Shown here: in pieces, positions 8,446-17,297 of the stretch
Layout of the letters: each line of letters begins with the position of its first letter
Position numbering within the stretch: the first letter of the stretch is position 1
From: UBA2040 sp041674745
Lineage (GTDB): Bacteria > Bacteroidota > Bacteroidia > Flavobacteriales_D > Crocinitomicaceae
Direction of reading: 5' to 3'
NCBI GenBank assembly: GCA_041674745.1
Contig: JBAYVD010000004.1
Coordinates: 1-64,000 of the forward strand
DNA: 64,000 nt
Notes under the pieces: model-generated
The model's input: only the letters and a program-made list of their open reading frames with translations
Databases searched by the model: none
What the model was told of the DNA's origin: nothing
Position numbers and translations under genes: made by a program

Positions 8446-9590
8446 ATCAACCCCAAACAAATCTTCATACGAATTACTTTTTTTGCAGACGTTTCAATGC
8501 GTTTTTTGAAGGCTGCGTCAGCTTGGTATTTCAGGTAGATTTCGCTGAACGCATTTGCAGTATTTTGGGGCATTAAGGTAATGTCACATCCCGCTTCAAT
8601 CGAACGCAATTCAGCAGATTTGAAATTGGTTACTCCGCCCATGTTCATCGCATCGGTCACAATCAATCCTTTGAAATGAAGGCTGTCGATCAACAAATCG
8701 GTCACTATGTTTTTTGAAATAGTTGAGGGTAAACCGTTGGTGTTGTATTCCGAATTGTTTACCACGGCTAAATGTCCCACCATAATTGAAAGCACCCCAT
8801 CTTTGATTAACTCAGGGTAGTTTTTAACTTCCTGTAAATCACCATCAATCACTTGTAAAGCTTTGTGCGTGTCACCAGAAACGAGTCCGTGCCCTGGGAA
8901 ATGTTTTGCCGTAGCAACCACATTCATTTTTTGAGAGGTTGCAATAAACGCTTCGGACCAAGGCACAATGTTCGCTGGATCTTTTCCAAAACCACGGTAA
9001 CCAACCGTCGAGTTTTTCGACATGTCAACAACGGGCGAGAAGTTGTAATTAATACCAATTTCCTTTAGCTCTTTAGAAATCAATGCAGCGGTTTGATTTA
9101 CTTCTTCAATAGAAGCAATCTCACTTGCTTTTTTCACGATTGGCGTGCCCGAAATTTTACGGTTGAAAAGTGTAGGTTCTGCATCTGCGCTGTACAAAAA
9201 TGGCAAACTATTTTTTGATTGATTGATGGCATTGAATTTCGTTACCCATGTTTTGCATTGATCCTTGCTACCATTCAAGAGCAATAAACCACCAATTTTT
9301 CTAGATGAAACCAATTCCGTAATGGTTGCTTCTTCGTCACCATATTTGCCGATGGCTGGCATGATAACTTGAGCTACACGCGCAGTATCGTCCAATGACT
9401 CATAAATATCATTGACGATTTTATCCAAAAAGGGATTTTCGATCAAAAAATCTTGCAAATTAAAGTGATCCTTTTTGAAGGCAATTTCTCTTTCTATGGT
9501 TCCCTTGGTATCCCGGTTAACCGGTGTTTTTTGACTACAAGCAAACGTTGTGATTCCTAACCCAAACGCAATTAATATATATTTTGTCAT
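8442..9590 (-). CDS. Glycoside hydrolase family 3 N-acetyl-hexosaminidase-like lipoprotein
   Basis: GH3 enzymes of the NagZ type release N-acetylglucosamine from muropeptides or chitin oligosaccharides. The protein (382 residues from ATG 9590) begins with a lipoprotein signal peptide (LGITTFACSQK), unlike cytoplasmic E. coli NagZ, so it should act in the periplasm or at the outer membrane. The catalytic loop KHFPGHGLVSGDTH and the nucleophile region VTDAMNMGGV are present. I use 9590 rather than the longer frame from 9620 because the lipobox fits and a -7 box lies at 9618-9625. Cell-wall recycling is the likeliest role; chitin use is possible. Confidence 0.88.
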   Translation of the reverse strand: MTKYILIAFGLGITTFACSQKTPVNRDTKGTIEREIAFKKDHFNLQDFLIENPFLDKIVNDIYESLDDTARVAQVIMPAIGKYGDEEATITELVSSRKIGGLLLLNGSKDQCKTWVTKFNAINQSKNSLPFLYSADAEPTLFNRKISGTPIVKKASEIASIEEVNQTAALISKELKEIGINYNFSPVVDMSKNSTVGYRGFGKDPANIVPWSEAFIATSQKMNVVATAKHFPGHGLVSGDTHKALQVIDGDLQEVKNYPELIKDGVLSIMVGHLAVVNNSEYNTNGLPSTISKNIVTDLLIDSLHFKGLIVTDAMNMGGVTNFKSAELRSIEAGCDITLMPQNTANAFSEIYLKYQADAAFKKRIETSAKKVIRMKICLGLI

Positions 9591-9617
9591 TTTTCTAACT
9601 ATCAAGTAAAAGGTCGT

Positions 9618-9625
9618 CAAAATTA
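9618..9625 (-). promoter_or_regulatory. -7 promoter box of the GH3 lipoprotein gene
   Basis: On the minus strand this reads TAATTTTG, a full TAnnTTTG match. The expected start of transcription is near 9613, giving a leader of about 23 bases to ATG 9590. Confidence 0.5.
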
Positions 9626-9850
9626 GTGGTATTCCTTACCAGCTTCTGTTCCGACCAAAATTCTTCTACACCTTCCATTGTCAATAATCATACCAAGAGA
9701 AAAGGTGTTCGTGTTTCTACGAATTTCCTTCAGATTTAGTTACAGGGTATGACTATTTAGTCAAACATACCTACTTCTTTTTTTTTACGATGTCAGTTGA
9801 AAAGCAAATAACTTTTTTCGTAACTTAGGTAGAAACACAAATCGATTACT

Positions 9851-10543
9851 ATGCAAATGAACACTACTATCAAACTGTGGGCGGAGGATGATCGCCCCAG
9901 AGAAAAGATGTTACTGAAAGGAAAAAATGCGCTATCAGATTCTGAAATCATTGCTATTTTACTAGGTTCTGGTTCTAGAAATAAATCAGCCGTTGAATTA
10001 GCACAAGAAATTCTCAATGCCCACCACAACGATTTACACCAGTTGGGAAGGTCCAGCGTAAATGAATTAACGATTCACAAAGGAATGGGTGAAGCGAAAG
10101 CTTTGACTTTAATGGCAGCATTAGAACTAGGGCGACGACGAAAAGAAGCCGACAAAGCGAAAAAAGTCAAAATCGAATCTTCCAATGACGTATATGAATT
10201 GCTCAATCACTTGTTTCAAGATCTGCAACACGAGGAATTCTATGTGGTGTTTCTTGACCGTGGCAACCATGTTTTGCGTTATGAACAAATATCCAAAGGC
10301 GGCATTTCAGGAACGGTCGCAGATGGCAAAGTTATTTTCAAATCGGCTTTGTTGCACCAAGCTTCCGCCTTGATTTTAGCGCACAATCATCCCAGTGGGA
10401 ATCTGGTGGCGAGTCCGCAGGATATCAAGTTAACCAAAAACTTGAAAGCGTTCGGCGAATTCATTGGCATCGAGGTGCTCGACCATGTCATATTTACGGA
10501 TAATGGTTATCTTAGCCTCGCAGACAAAAATATTGCGTTTTAG
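9851..10543 (+). CDS. radC: RadC family protein (JAB/MPN metalloprotease-like domain)
   Basis: RadC proteins carry an N-terminal helix-hairpin-helix region and a C-terminal JAB1/MPN zinc domain; the historical link to DNA repair is weak and their molecular role is unsettled. The 230-residue protein has the UPF0758 start WAEDDRPREKML, GxGxxKA-type HhH residues (GMGEAKALTL), then the JAB residues in HNHPSGN and the distal D of SPQD. ATGs at 9851 and 9857 are both possible starts. It opens a plus-strand run with wecB four bases downstream. A shorter paralogue without the HhH part is in the island at 56368-56808. Confidence 0.93.
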   Translation: MQMNTTIKLWAEDDRPREKMLLKGKNALSDSEIIAILLGSGSRNKSAVELAQEILNAHHNDLHQLGRSSVNELTIHKGMGEAKALTLMAALELGRRRKEADKAKKVKIESSNDVYELLNHLFQDLQHEEFYVVFLDRGNHVLRYEQISKGGISGTVADGKVIFKSALLHQASALILAHNHPSGNLVASPQDIKLTKNLKAFGEFIGIEVLDHVIFTDNGYLSLADKNIAF

Positions 10544-10547
10544 CAGC

Positions 10548-11693
10548 ATGAAAAAAATCATTACGATCGTTGGCGCTCGTCCACAAATCATAAAATCATC
10601 CGCCATTTCTAGGGCAGTCCAGACTGTTTTTCAAGATCAATTGGAAGAAATAATTGTTCACACAGGTCAACATTACGATGAAAACATGTCCGACATTTTT
10701 TTCAATGAAATGGGAATTCCTCGCCCCAAGTACAACTTGAATGTTGGGTCCGGTGGGCATGGTGCCCAAACCGCTAAAATGCTGGAAGGTTTGGAAAAAA
10801 TATTTCTGGATGAAAATCCAACTGCCGTTTTGGTCTATGGAGATACGAATTCTACGATAGCGGGTGCGTTAGCGGCCTCCAAAATTCACATCCCCGTTAT
10901 TCACGTGGAAGCCGGTTTGCGCAGTTTCAATAAGCGCATGCCCGAAGAAGTAAATCGTATTGCGTGTGATCACATGTCGACAATGCTCTTTACACCCACA
11001 AATACAGGTTTGCAAAATTTGCAAAAGGAAGGGTTTGATTTAACAATTGCCGAGATGGTGAATGAAGATCACCCGTTGGTGCTGCATTGTGGTGATGTGA
11101 TGTACGACAACAGTCTTTATTTTTCGAAAGTATCCGATGAGAAATCCACGATCCTTTCCGATTTGAATTTGACCTCCAATGCGTTTATTTTGTGCACCAT
11201 ACACCGAGATGCCAATACAGATATTGCCGAAAATTTAAAGTCTATTTTTAGTGCGCTCTTAACGATTCAAACGCGATCCAACAACAAAATTGTATTGCCA
11301 CTGCATCCGCGCACAAAGAAAAAAATGGAAGAATTGCTTGGAGAAGAATTGCAACAACGATTGGAGCAAAACCCACACATTCAAATCATCGACCCAGCCG
11401 GTTTCTTGGATATTATTTCCTTGGAGAAACACGCCAGAATGATAATTACGGATAGTGGCGGTTTGCAAAAAGAGTCCTTTTTCTTTCAAAAACCTTGCAT
11501 CATTCTTCGTCCGCAAACGGAATGGGTGGAAATCGTCGAAAATGGAAATGCGATTTTAACCGATCATGACGAGGAGCGAATCATCGCTGCCTACGATCAT
11601 TTTGAATCCGCTCAAGGTTTTTCATACCCCAATTTTTATGGCGATGGAAAAGCAGCTGAATTCATCTGTGAACAAATTATCCGATACTTATAA
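10548..11693 (+). CDS. wecB: UDP-N-acetylglucosamine 2-epimerase (non-hydrolysing)
   Basis: The enzyme interconverts UDP-GlcNAc and UDP-ManNAc for surface polysaccharide synthesis. The 381-residue protein begins MKKIITIVGARPQIIK and has the GT-B-like epimerase blocks HTGQHYDENMS, VYGDTNSTIAGALAA, HVEAGLRSF with MPEEVNR, and ITDSGGLQKE (UDP-binding). The open frame extends upstream inside radC, but ATG 10548 is the family start and lies 4 bases after the radC stop. One base separates its stop from the polysaccharide deacetylase gene, which suggests a shared role in a glycan pathway. Confidence 0.94.
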   Translation: MKKIITIVGARPQIIKSSAISRAVQTVFQDQLEEIIVHTGQHYDENMSDIFFNEMGIPRPKYNLNVGSGGHGAQTAKMLEGLEKIFLDENPTAVLVYGDTNSTIAGALAASKIHIPVIHVEAGLRSFNKRMPEEVNRIACDHMSTMLFTPTNTGLQNLQKEGFDLTIAEMVNEDHPLVLHCGDVMYDNSLYFSKVSDEKSTILSDLNLTSNAFILCTIHRDANTDIAENLKSIFSALLTIQTRSNNKIVLPLHPRTKKKMEELLGEELQQRLEQNPHIQIIDPAGFLDIISLEKHARMIITDSGGLQKESFFFQKPCIILRPQTEWVEIVENGNAILTDHDEERIIAAYDHFESAQGFSYPNFYGDGKAAEFICEQIIRYL

Positions 11694-11694
11694 A

Positions 11695-12963
11695 ATGCTA
11701 GTAGTACAGGTTGACGAGGTCAATGAGCGCTGGGAATATACCTTGGATTTTATCTTTGGTTTGCGTGGAATTGAGTTTCAATTAACCGATTCGACTACAG
11801 AATTTGATGCAATAACATCGCCGAAAATTTCTTTTTCAAAATGGAATTCGGGACAGGTTTTGAATGAATCTGGTTTGACTCAAATGAAAATTGGAAAATC
11901 CATTTGGAAAGGAATTGAATGTCTTGCATTTGATGGAGAACCCGACCCAATTTCATCCATTTTTTATGTTTTAACCCGAATGGAAGAGTATCAACCGGTG
12001 GTTTTAGATCAACACGGGAGATTTATGGGCAATGAAAGCGTGCAATTCAAAAATGGATGGCTGCAACAATGCATTTGTGATCGTTGGGCTTTGGCAATAA
12101 TTGCAGAAATTGAAAGAGAAATCCAGCAGCCATTGGACTCAAAAATTCAAATCGGTCAGCTCATTCCATCCTTTGATATAGACAATACCTATGCGTATCT
12201 TTTAAAAAGAGGAAAGCGTAAATTGCTTTCCATGGCAAGGGATGTTTTGCAAGGAAATTTCAAAAGATTACATGAGCGACATCGAGTTTTGGCGCGCAAG
12301 AAAAAAGACCCATATGACACATTTGAATGGATTGGCTCGGTAGCTCAAAAATTTAAAGTCCGTATTTTTTGGTTGGTAGGCGACTATGGAAACTTGGATA
12401 ACAATATTTCTCGCCACCAGATTGCGCATCAAAATTTAATTCGAAAAATGAGCGAAAAAGCGGAATTTGGCATTCATCCAAGCTATGTTTCCAATGAGAA
12501 GTCACATTTGTTGAGCGAAGAAAAAGCCAGTTTAGAGGAAACTCTTCAAAGAAAGGTTCAAATTTCACGGCAACATTTTTTAAAATTAAAATTCCCTACT
12601 ACCTTTCAGCATCTGATTAACGAAGGAATTCAAGAGGATTTTACGATGGGCTTTGCAGATGAAATTGGTTTTAGAAATGGGACTGCCCATAAATTTCCTT
12701 GGTTTGATTTGTCAGTTAACAAAAAGACAGACCTACAAATTCGCCCTTTTGCCTATATGGACGGGACCTTGCTGGAGTATAAAAAATATTCAATAGCAGA
12801 ATCCAAATCGAAAATTCAGGATTTGTTCCAAGAAGTCCAGCAATATGGAGGAGATTTTATTTTTCTCTGGCACAATGAAACCATTGGAGATTACGGAAAA
12901 TGGAAAGGGTGGAAGAATGTTTTGGAATATACCTTAACTTTGAAAAACGACTCAAATTTATGA
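11695..12963 (+). CDS. Polysaccharide deacetylase family protein
   Basis: About 422 residues from ATG 11695. The middle contains IPSFDIDNTYAYLLKRG, where the paired acidic residues sit in the place of the NodB catalytic Asp-Asp, and the C-terminal half has FGIHPSY and FLWHNET, matching the metal-binding His motif and the late catalytic His. An N-terminal region of about 150 residues before the NodB-like fold is usual for the Bacteroidota subfamily found beside wecB. The likely reaction is N-deacetylation of a polysaccharide sugar, but the substrate is unknown. It overlaps the next gene by ATGA. Confidence 0.82.
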   Translation: MLVVQVDEVNERWEYTLDFIFGLRGIEFQLTDSTTEFDAITSPKISFSKWNSGQVLNESGLTQMKIGKSIWKGIECLAFDGEPDPISSIFYVLTRMEEYQPVVLDQHGRFMGNESVQFKNGWLQQCICDRWALAIIAEIEREIQQPLDSKIQIGQLIPSFDIDNTYAYLLKRGKRKLLSMARDVLQGNFKRLHERHRVLARKKKDPYDTFEWIGSVAQKFKVRIFWLVGDYGNLDNNISRHQIAHQNLIRKMSEKAEFGIHPSYVSNEKSHLLSEEKASLEETLQRKVQISRQHFLKLKFPTTFQHLINEGIQEDFTMGFADEIGFRNGTAHKFPWFDLSVNKKTDLQIRPFAYMDGTLLEYKKYSIAESKSKIQDLFQEVQQYGGDFIFLWHNETIGDYGKWKGWKNVLEYTLTLKNDSNL

Positions 12964-13346
12964 AACAGAAAACAATTTTTCTTTGGGCTATTTTTTTCAT
13001 AGCTACGGCAATCATTCTTGGCGCATTTGGTGCACATGCGTTGAAAAAAGTTCTTACGCCTGAAAGTTTGCAATCTTTTGAAACAGGTGTTCGTTACCAA
13101 ATGTACCAAGGATTGGGTTTATTGCTAATAGGAAGTTTTGCGGATAAATGGAATTTTTCACTAAAATGGCCCGTTCGTTTATTGATTTTTGGAACCCTGT
13201 TTTTCTCTGTTTCCATTTACGGACTTTCGATGCAAGCACCAATGGATATATCACTTAAATTTTTAGGACCGATCACACCAATTGGCGGTTTACTAATGAT
13301 CACGGGATGGTGCCTGTTGGGCATAAAAATTTGGAAAGAAGCGTAA
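12960..13346 (+). CDS. DUF423 family small membrane protein
   Basis: A 128-residue inner-membrane protein with four predicted hydrophobic helices and the family hallmark IILGAFGAHALKK in the first loop; the second half has the GPITPIGG block. Function is unknown for the family (E. coli YgdD is a member). The start is the ATG of an ATGA overlap with the upstream deacetylase gene, indicating translational coupling. Confidence 0.9.
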   Translation: MKQKTIFLWAIFFIATAIILGAFGAHALKKVLTPESLQSFETGVRYQMYQGLGLLLIGSFADKWNFSLKWPVRLLIFGTLFFSVSIYGLSMQAPMDISLKFLGPITPIGGLLMITGWCLLGIKIWKEA

Positions 13347-13347
13347 A

Positions 13348-14118
13348 ATGGAAAAGATGAAAGTTACTTTTCTCGGCACAGGAACTTCACAAGGTGTTCC
13401 GGTAATCGCTTGCGATTGTATTGTTTGTCAATCATCGGATCCAAAAGACAACCGCTTGCGCAGTTCGGTCATGCTATCGTTTAATGAAAAAAACTATGTC
13501 ATTGACACAGGACCTGATTTTCGTCAGCAAATGTTGAAGGAAAGGGTGCAAACCTTGTCGGCAGTCGTTTTTACACATGAACACAAAGATCATGTGGCTG
13601 GAATGGATGATGTACGTGCTTTCAATTTCAAAGAAAATCGAGATATGCAAGTCTATTGTACACAAGAAGTACAGCACGCGCTCAAAAGAGAATTTTCATA
13701 TGTTTTCAACGACAATCCGTATCCAGGAATTCCAAAAGTTCATGTAAATCTCATCACCAATCAACCCTTTGTGGTCGAAGATTTGGAATTTATTCCTATT
13801 GAAGTACTGCACTACAAAATGCCTGTTTTTGGCTACAGAATAGGGGATTTCACCTATATCACAGATGCGAAAACCATTCCAAAAATCGAAATCGAAAAAA
13901 TAAAAGGAACGCGAATTTTAGTCGTAAATGCCTTACGTTTAACCGAGCATATTTCGCACTTTAATTTAGAACAAGCACTGGCTTTTATTGATGAAATCAA
14001 ACCTGAAAAGGCCTATTTGACGCATATCTCTCATCTCTTAGGTTTGCAGAAAGAGATCTCAAAAATACTCCCAGAAAATGTTGACATTGCGTACGATGGC
14101 TTGACAATTGAAGTGTAA
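13348..14118 (+). CDS. MBL-fold metallohydrolase (PhnP-like)
   Basis: The 256-residue protein begins with the PhnP/RNase Z-like FLGTGTSQGVPVIACDC and has the metal motif THEHKDHVAGMDD, a later acidic ligand (YITDAKT) and a C-terminal THISHLLG. The cysteine pair ACDCIVC near the N terminus resembles the structural zinc site of PhnP cyclic phosphodiesterases. PhnP acts on cyclic phosphates, but without other phn genes here the substrate cannot be named. It starts one base after the DUF423 stop; an ATG at 13357 is an alternative start. Last gene of the radC run. Confidence 0.88.
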   Translation: MEKMKVTFLGTGTSQGVPVIACDCIVCQSSDPKDNRLRSSVMLSFNEKNYVIDTGPDFRQQMLKERVQTLSAVVFTHEHKDHVAGMDDVRAFNFKENRDMQVYCTQEVQHALKREFSYVFNDNPYPGIPKVHVNLITNQPFVVEDLEFIPIEVLHYKMPVFGYRIGDFTYITDAKTIPKIEIEKIKGTRILVVNALRLTEHISHFNLEQALAFIDEIKPEKAYLTHISHLLGLQKEISKILPENVDIAYDGLTIEV

Positions 14119-14147
14119 TCATCTTACCGAAAGTACGCTTTCAAATT

Positions 14148-14966
14148 TTAATTGTTCAAGTTCCAGTTGTATTCCTTGTAGGTGATTTTGGCATCTGAAG
14201 GAATTTTTGAATTGGAAAATTTATTGAGAAACGGGATTATTCCGCCAGTGAAATCTCCCTGATACCAATCAAAAATACTGGAGATTTGTACTGTTTTTCC
14301 AGAAAATGAATTTTCATTGACATCATTGATGTAGCGCTTGGCTTGTTTATCCAATAGCGTATTCAGGTTACTGGAAGTATATTCCTCATTCGCCAATTTC
14401 GGACAGGAAATACTGGCACAATTCACAGCAAAGTGAATGCGCGGTTCATTGAATTGTTTGCGGATAATACCATTTTCGATATCGTTCAAACTCATCGTTT
14501 TTCCATCCAATTGGATGAATTTTTTATCCCAAGGTTTGCCACCAGCAATATTTTTGATGGACGTTACGGGATAATTGTCGATGATCAATTTTATCGTAAA
14601 TAGGTTATAAGCATTGATCCAATAAGCCAATTTTTTGGAGTTGCTCCAATCACCTTGAGGCGTGTTATCCTTAAAGTACGCAATGGCTTGGTCTAGTTTA
14701 GCTGCATTTTTCTTGATGCCAGCATAATTTACTTTTCCAGCAGAAGAAACATATTTTGACAATAATTCCGCGTAAGCACCTGAATGATCCGCTTGTGAAT
14801 TTGTTTCAAGTTTGTCAACTATTCGAATTTGCTCAGGCCGCTTGGATAAAACGTTTTCAGTTCGAATACCAGTCCAGGTATTTTGGATGGTTGCATTTGC
14901 TTTGTTGTCCGCACTGGAGAATGCGAGGAAAGCAATCAATAGGAAATTGGAGATGTTTTTTTTCAT
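14148..14966 (-). CDS. DUF547 domain-containing secreted protein
   Basis: A 272-residue exported protein with an N-terminal signal peptide (ISNFLLIAFLAFSSADNKA). The DUF547 core spans roughly residues 65-250 and includes YWINAYNLFTIKLI, the cysteine block VNCASISCPKL and the closing FDWYQGDF. The family is common in marine and freshwater bacteria, has a papain-like fold signature, and has no settled function. Its start overlaps the upstream orphan by ATGA, so the two are co-translated. It converges on the MBL-fold gene. Confidence 0.87.
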   Translation of the reverse strand: MKKNISNFLLIAFLAFSSADNKANATIQNTWTGIRTENVLSKRPEQIRIVDKLETNSQADHSGAYAELLSKYVSSAGKVNYAGIKKNAAKLDQAIAYFKDNTPQGDWSNSKKLAYWINAYNLFTIKLIIDNYPVTSIKNIAGGKPWDKKFIQLDGKTMSLNDIENGIIRKQFNEPRIHFAVNCASISCPKLANEEYTSSNLNTLLDKQAKRYINDVNENSFSGKTVQISSIFDWYQGDFTGGIIPFLNKFSNSKIPSDAKITYKEYNWNLNN

Positions 14967-15508
14967 GGTAAATTTTTATAATAGTTAATCCATTCTGGGT
15001 CGGTCACTGATCGCATCAGTTTCCAGAAATTGGTATCAACGAAAAAGTCATGGTCAATATTGTGGATACCAAATTCTTTGTAAAGATATTGTTCTTGTCC
15101 GGAAGAGGGACGAAAACTTTTTCCACTCCAACCTTCTTCTTGAATTCCTTTCATGGGGGAAATACCAAACCTTAGTTTCCACAAGGAGTCCATGGGGGAA
15201 CAGTACAAATATTGAATTTTTGTAGACGGATCTACTTCAATTCCGCAACCGATTCGCTCTGAAGCAAAAAGGTTATCATTGTCGCTGTTGTAGATACTTG
15301 GCCAAAACCCGGAGGCATATTTAATGAATTCATCTTCAAGAAGTCTCCTTTTATTTGAAATGCCATTGGGTCCTTTCATATAGGCAATATAGGTGGTATA
15401 AGCGCCATTTGCTTGATAGGAAATACAAACGCCAAACACACCTTTACCTGTTGGGGCCCAGATTACGGAACCCAAAACGAACCAGATTAAAAGGAAAAGC
15501 CACTTCAT
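14963..15508 (-). CDS. Hypothetical protein with N-terminal membrane segment
   Basis: I do not recognise this 181-residue protein. It has one strong hydrophobic segment at the N terminus (WLFLLIWFVLGSVIWA), a signal anchor or signal peptide, followed by a soluble domain rich in aromatic residues and glycine with Cys at the end of the segment and in two later places. A TATAGTTG box (7 of 8 to TAnnTTTG) lies three bases before the ATG. It is joined by ATGA to the DUF547 gene, which suggests a shared periplasmic task. Confidence 0.7.
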   Translation of the reverse strand: MKWLFLLIWFVLGSVIWAPTGKGVFGVCISYQANGAYTTYIAYMKGPNGISNKRRLLEDEFIKYASGFWPSIYNSDNDNLFASERIGCGIEVDPSTKIQYLYCSPMDSLWKLRFGISPMKGIQEEGWSGKSFRPSSGQEQYLYKEFGIHNIDHDFFVDTNFWKLMRSVTDPEWINYYKNLP

Positions 15509-15563
15509 TTACAACTATATACGTGTGTTTACACAATAAGGTTGACAAAAACAGCGCCAAAAA

Positions 15564-16136
15564 TTAAAATCGATATACTTTTTCGGGAGTAACGCAAGCA
15601 TGTAGCTTGATATCGTTGGATTCTACATCGTCAATCTTTTCGATGGGTGGAAAAATGGAAAGACCGATGAATTTACATTGTGGATTGCATTTTTTCAGGA
15701 ATCTGTCGTAATATCCACCGCCATAGCCAACCCGATGACCTTGTTCGTCAAAACAAAGTAAGGGAACGAACACCACGTCAATTTTATGTGCTGCGATTAT
15801 TTTTCCCGATTGAGGTTCAGGAACTCCGAAGTCATTGACAGCCAATTGATTTTGGTTCAAAAACAAAATGTGTTTCAAATCTCCTTTCGCGACATTCATG
15901 ACAGGAATGGCAACTTGACCGCCGAAACCCGTTATTTTTTCCCAGAGTGAATATGTATTGATTTCTCTCTGAAGTTCAATGGGCAAAAATAGGCTGACCA
16001 TTTTATCCTCCATTTGAAAAGACGAAAGTGCTTTTTCGACAATCTCGACTGACTTGGCGTTCAATTCACCTGGTGAAATTGCCTTGCGCTTTTCCTTGTA
16101 AATTTTCCGAATTTCTGCTTTGTTCATTTGTTTCAA
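15564..16136 (-). CDS. 5-formyltetrahydrofolate cyclo-ligase
   Basis: The enzyme uses ATP to turn 5-formyl-THF into 5,10-methenyl-THF, recovering folate. The 190-residue protein has the N-terminal RKIYKEKRKAIS, the substrate block LFLPIELQREINT, and the family signature GYGGGYYDRFL. Two starts are possible (ATG 16136 or ATG 16127); the second is closer to typical members. It stands alone on the minus strand and diverges from the cytochrome operon. Confidence 0.92.
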   Translation of the reverse strand: MKQMNKAEIRKIYKEKRKAISPGELNAKSVEIVEKALSSFQMEDKMVSLFLPIELQREINTYSLWEKITGFGGQVAIPVMNVAKGDLKHILFLNQNQLAVNDFGVPEPQSGKIIAAHKIDVVFVPLLCFDEQGHRVGYGGGYYDRFLKKCNPQCKFIGLSIFPPIEKIDDVESNDIKLHACVTPEKVYRF

Positions 16137-16197
16137 ATGGTGGCACTAAGCTAATGATTTTTCTTCATTCTTAAAATTTGCTTAAGTATGAAAATAA

Positions 16198-16229
16198 TTT
16201 TGGAAAAAAAAATAGTTTTCCTACATTTA
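16198..16229 (+). promoter_or_regulatory. Promoter of the cytochrome/DUF5777 operon
   Basis: TTTTG (16198-16202) and TACATTTA (16222-16229) are 19 bases apart, matching the Bacteroidota -33/-7 layout, with the -7 box at 7 of 8. The predicted transcript starts near 16234, 21 bases before ATG 16255. Confidence 0.65.
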
Positions 16230-16254
16230 CCGAACTCTTTATTTTTCCTTATTA

Positions 16255-17292
16255 ATGAATAAAATTCTCTTTTTCTGCACAATAGCATTTTTAATCTTGC
16301 TATTCTCTTTTAGTATTGAACGGGGTGAATGGACCTCTGTGAACGAAAATACCTTGGACGAAATGTCATTGGATGAAGTCCGAATGGCCCTTGGAGGCGA
16401 AAAATCGGAGCATTACATGGCCGATTACAATCCGGAAAAAGCCAGAATTGGTTTGGAGCTTATTTTGAATGGAAAACGAAAAAAAGGACTTTTCAAAAGC
16501 AAAGCTATATCTTCCTATTTCGTCTGTACGGATTGTCATAATTTGAACGCTGAATTTAGTGATGCGGCAGATCAAAATCCAGTAGATCGATTAGATTATG
16601 CCCGAAAAAATAAAATACCTTTTTTACCAGGCTCGACTTTTTGGGGAATTTACAACCGAAAAACATTCTACAACGACGACTACGTTAAAAAATATGGTGA
16701 GTTAATAGACAAAGCCAAAAATTCACTTCCTGCTTCGATTCAGGTTTGTGCGAAGTACTGTTCATCGGGGCGAAACTTAAAGGATTGGGAATTAGAGGCA
16801 ATTATGCATTATTTCAAACAAACGGAATTGCACTTAAAAGATATCCGATTGACATTTGATCAGAAACAAAGCCTAGCCAATCTTCAAAAACTTTCCACAG
16901 AAGAGAAAAAAGAATTGTTGAAGGAAATTGAATCAAAATATACGTCTGGCTATTCAGCTCATTTCATGGAAACTATGCCGAGAGACGATCGAAAGTATGG
17001 AGCAGGAGGAGATGCAGAAAAAGGAAAATACATTTATGATAACTCTTGTTTGTTTTGCCATTTGGATGGTCGAGTGACCTATTTGAAACTGGATAATGAC
17101 AAATTAAGTGCAAAATTATTTTTGAAAAATAAAACCAACTACAGTGATTTGTCGATTTATCAAATCATCCGTCAAGGTACGTACGCTATGCCAGGACGAA
17201 ATCAATACATGCCTCGATTTACCAAAGATAAAATGAGCGACCAACAAATAGAAGATTTGATGGCGTATTTGAACCAACTTGCTGAAAAATAA
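16255..17292 (+). CDS. Exported di-heme c-type cytochrome
   Basis: A 345-residue exported protein with an N-terminal hydrophobic signal (ILFFCTIAFLILLFSFS). It has two CXXCH heme sites: CTDCH in the first third and CLFCH near residue 268, the latter in a typical cytochrome c domain that ends with the Met ligand region YAMPGRNQYMPRF and a final ALAYLNQL-like helix (DLMAYLNQL). Between them CAKYCSSGRNLKDWE has paired Cys but no His, as in some SoxA/cytochrome-like domains, and probably forms a disulfide. It heads an operon with a barrel protein and a heme-site lipoprotein, suggesting electron transfer in the periplasm. Confidence 0.88.
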   Translation: MNKILFFCTIAFLILLFSFSIERGEWTSVNENTLDEMSLDEVRMALGGEKSEHYMADYNPEKARIGLELILNGKRKKGLFKSKAISSYFVCTDCHNLNAEFSDAADQNPVDRLDYARKNKIPFLPGSTFWGIYNRKTFYNDDYVKKYGELIDKAKNSLPASIQVCAKYCSSGRNLKDWELEAIMHYFKQTELHLKDIRLTFDQKQSLANLQKLSTEEKKELLKEIESKYTSGYSAHFMETMPRDDRKYGAGGDAEKGKYIYDNSCLFCHLDGRVTYLKLDNDKLSAKLFLKNKTNYSDLSIYQIIRQGTYAMPGRNQYMPRFTKDKMSDQQIEDLMAYLNQLAEK

Positions 17293-17297
17293 AGATT

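Noticed and set aside
16741..16785. CAKYCSSGR in the cytochrome as a third heme site
   Set aside because: There is no His after the second Cys and the spacing is CX3C; more likely a structural disulfide.
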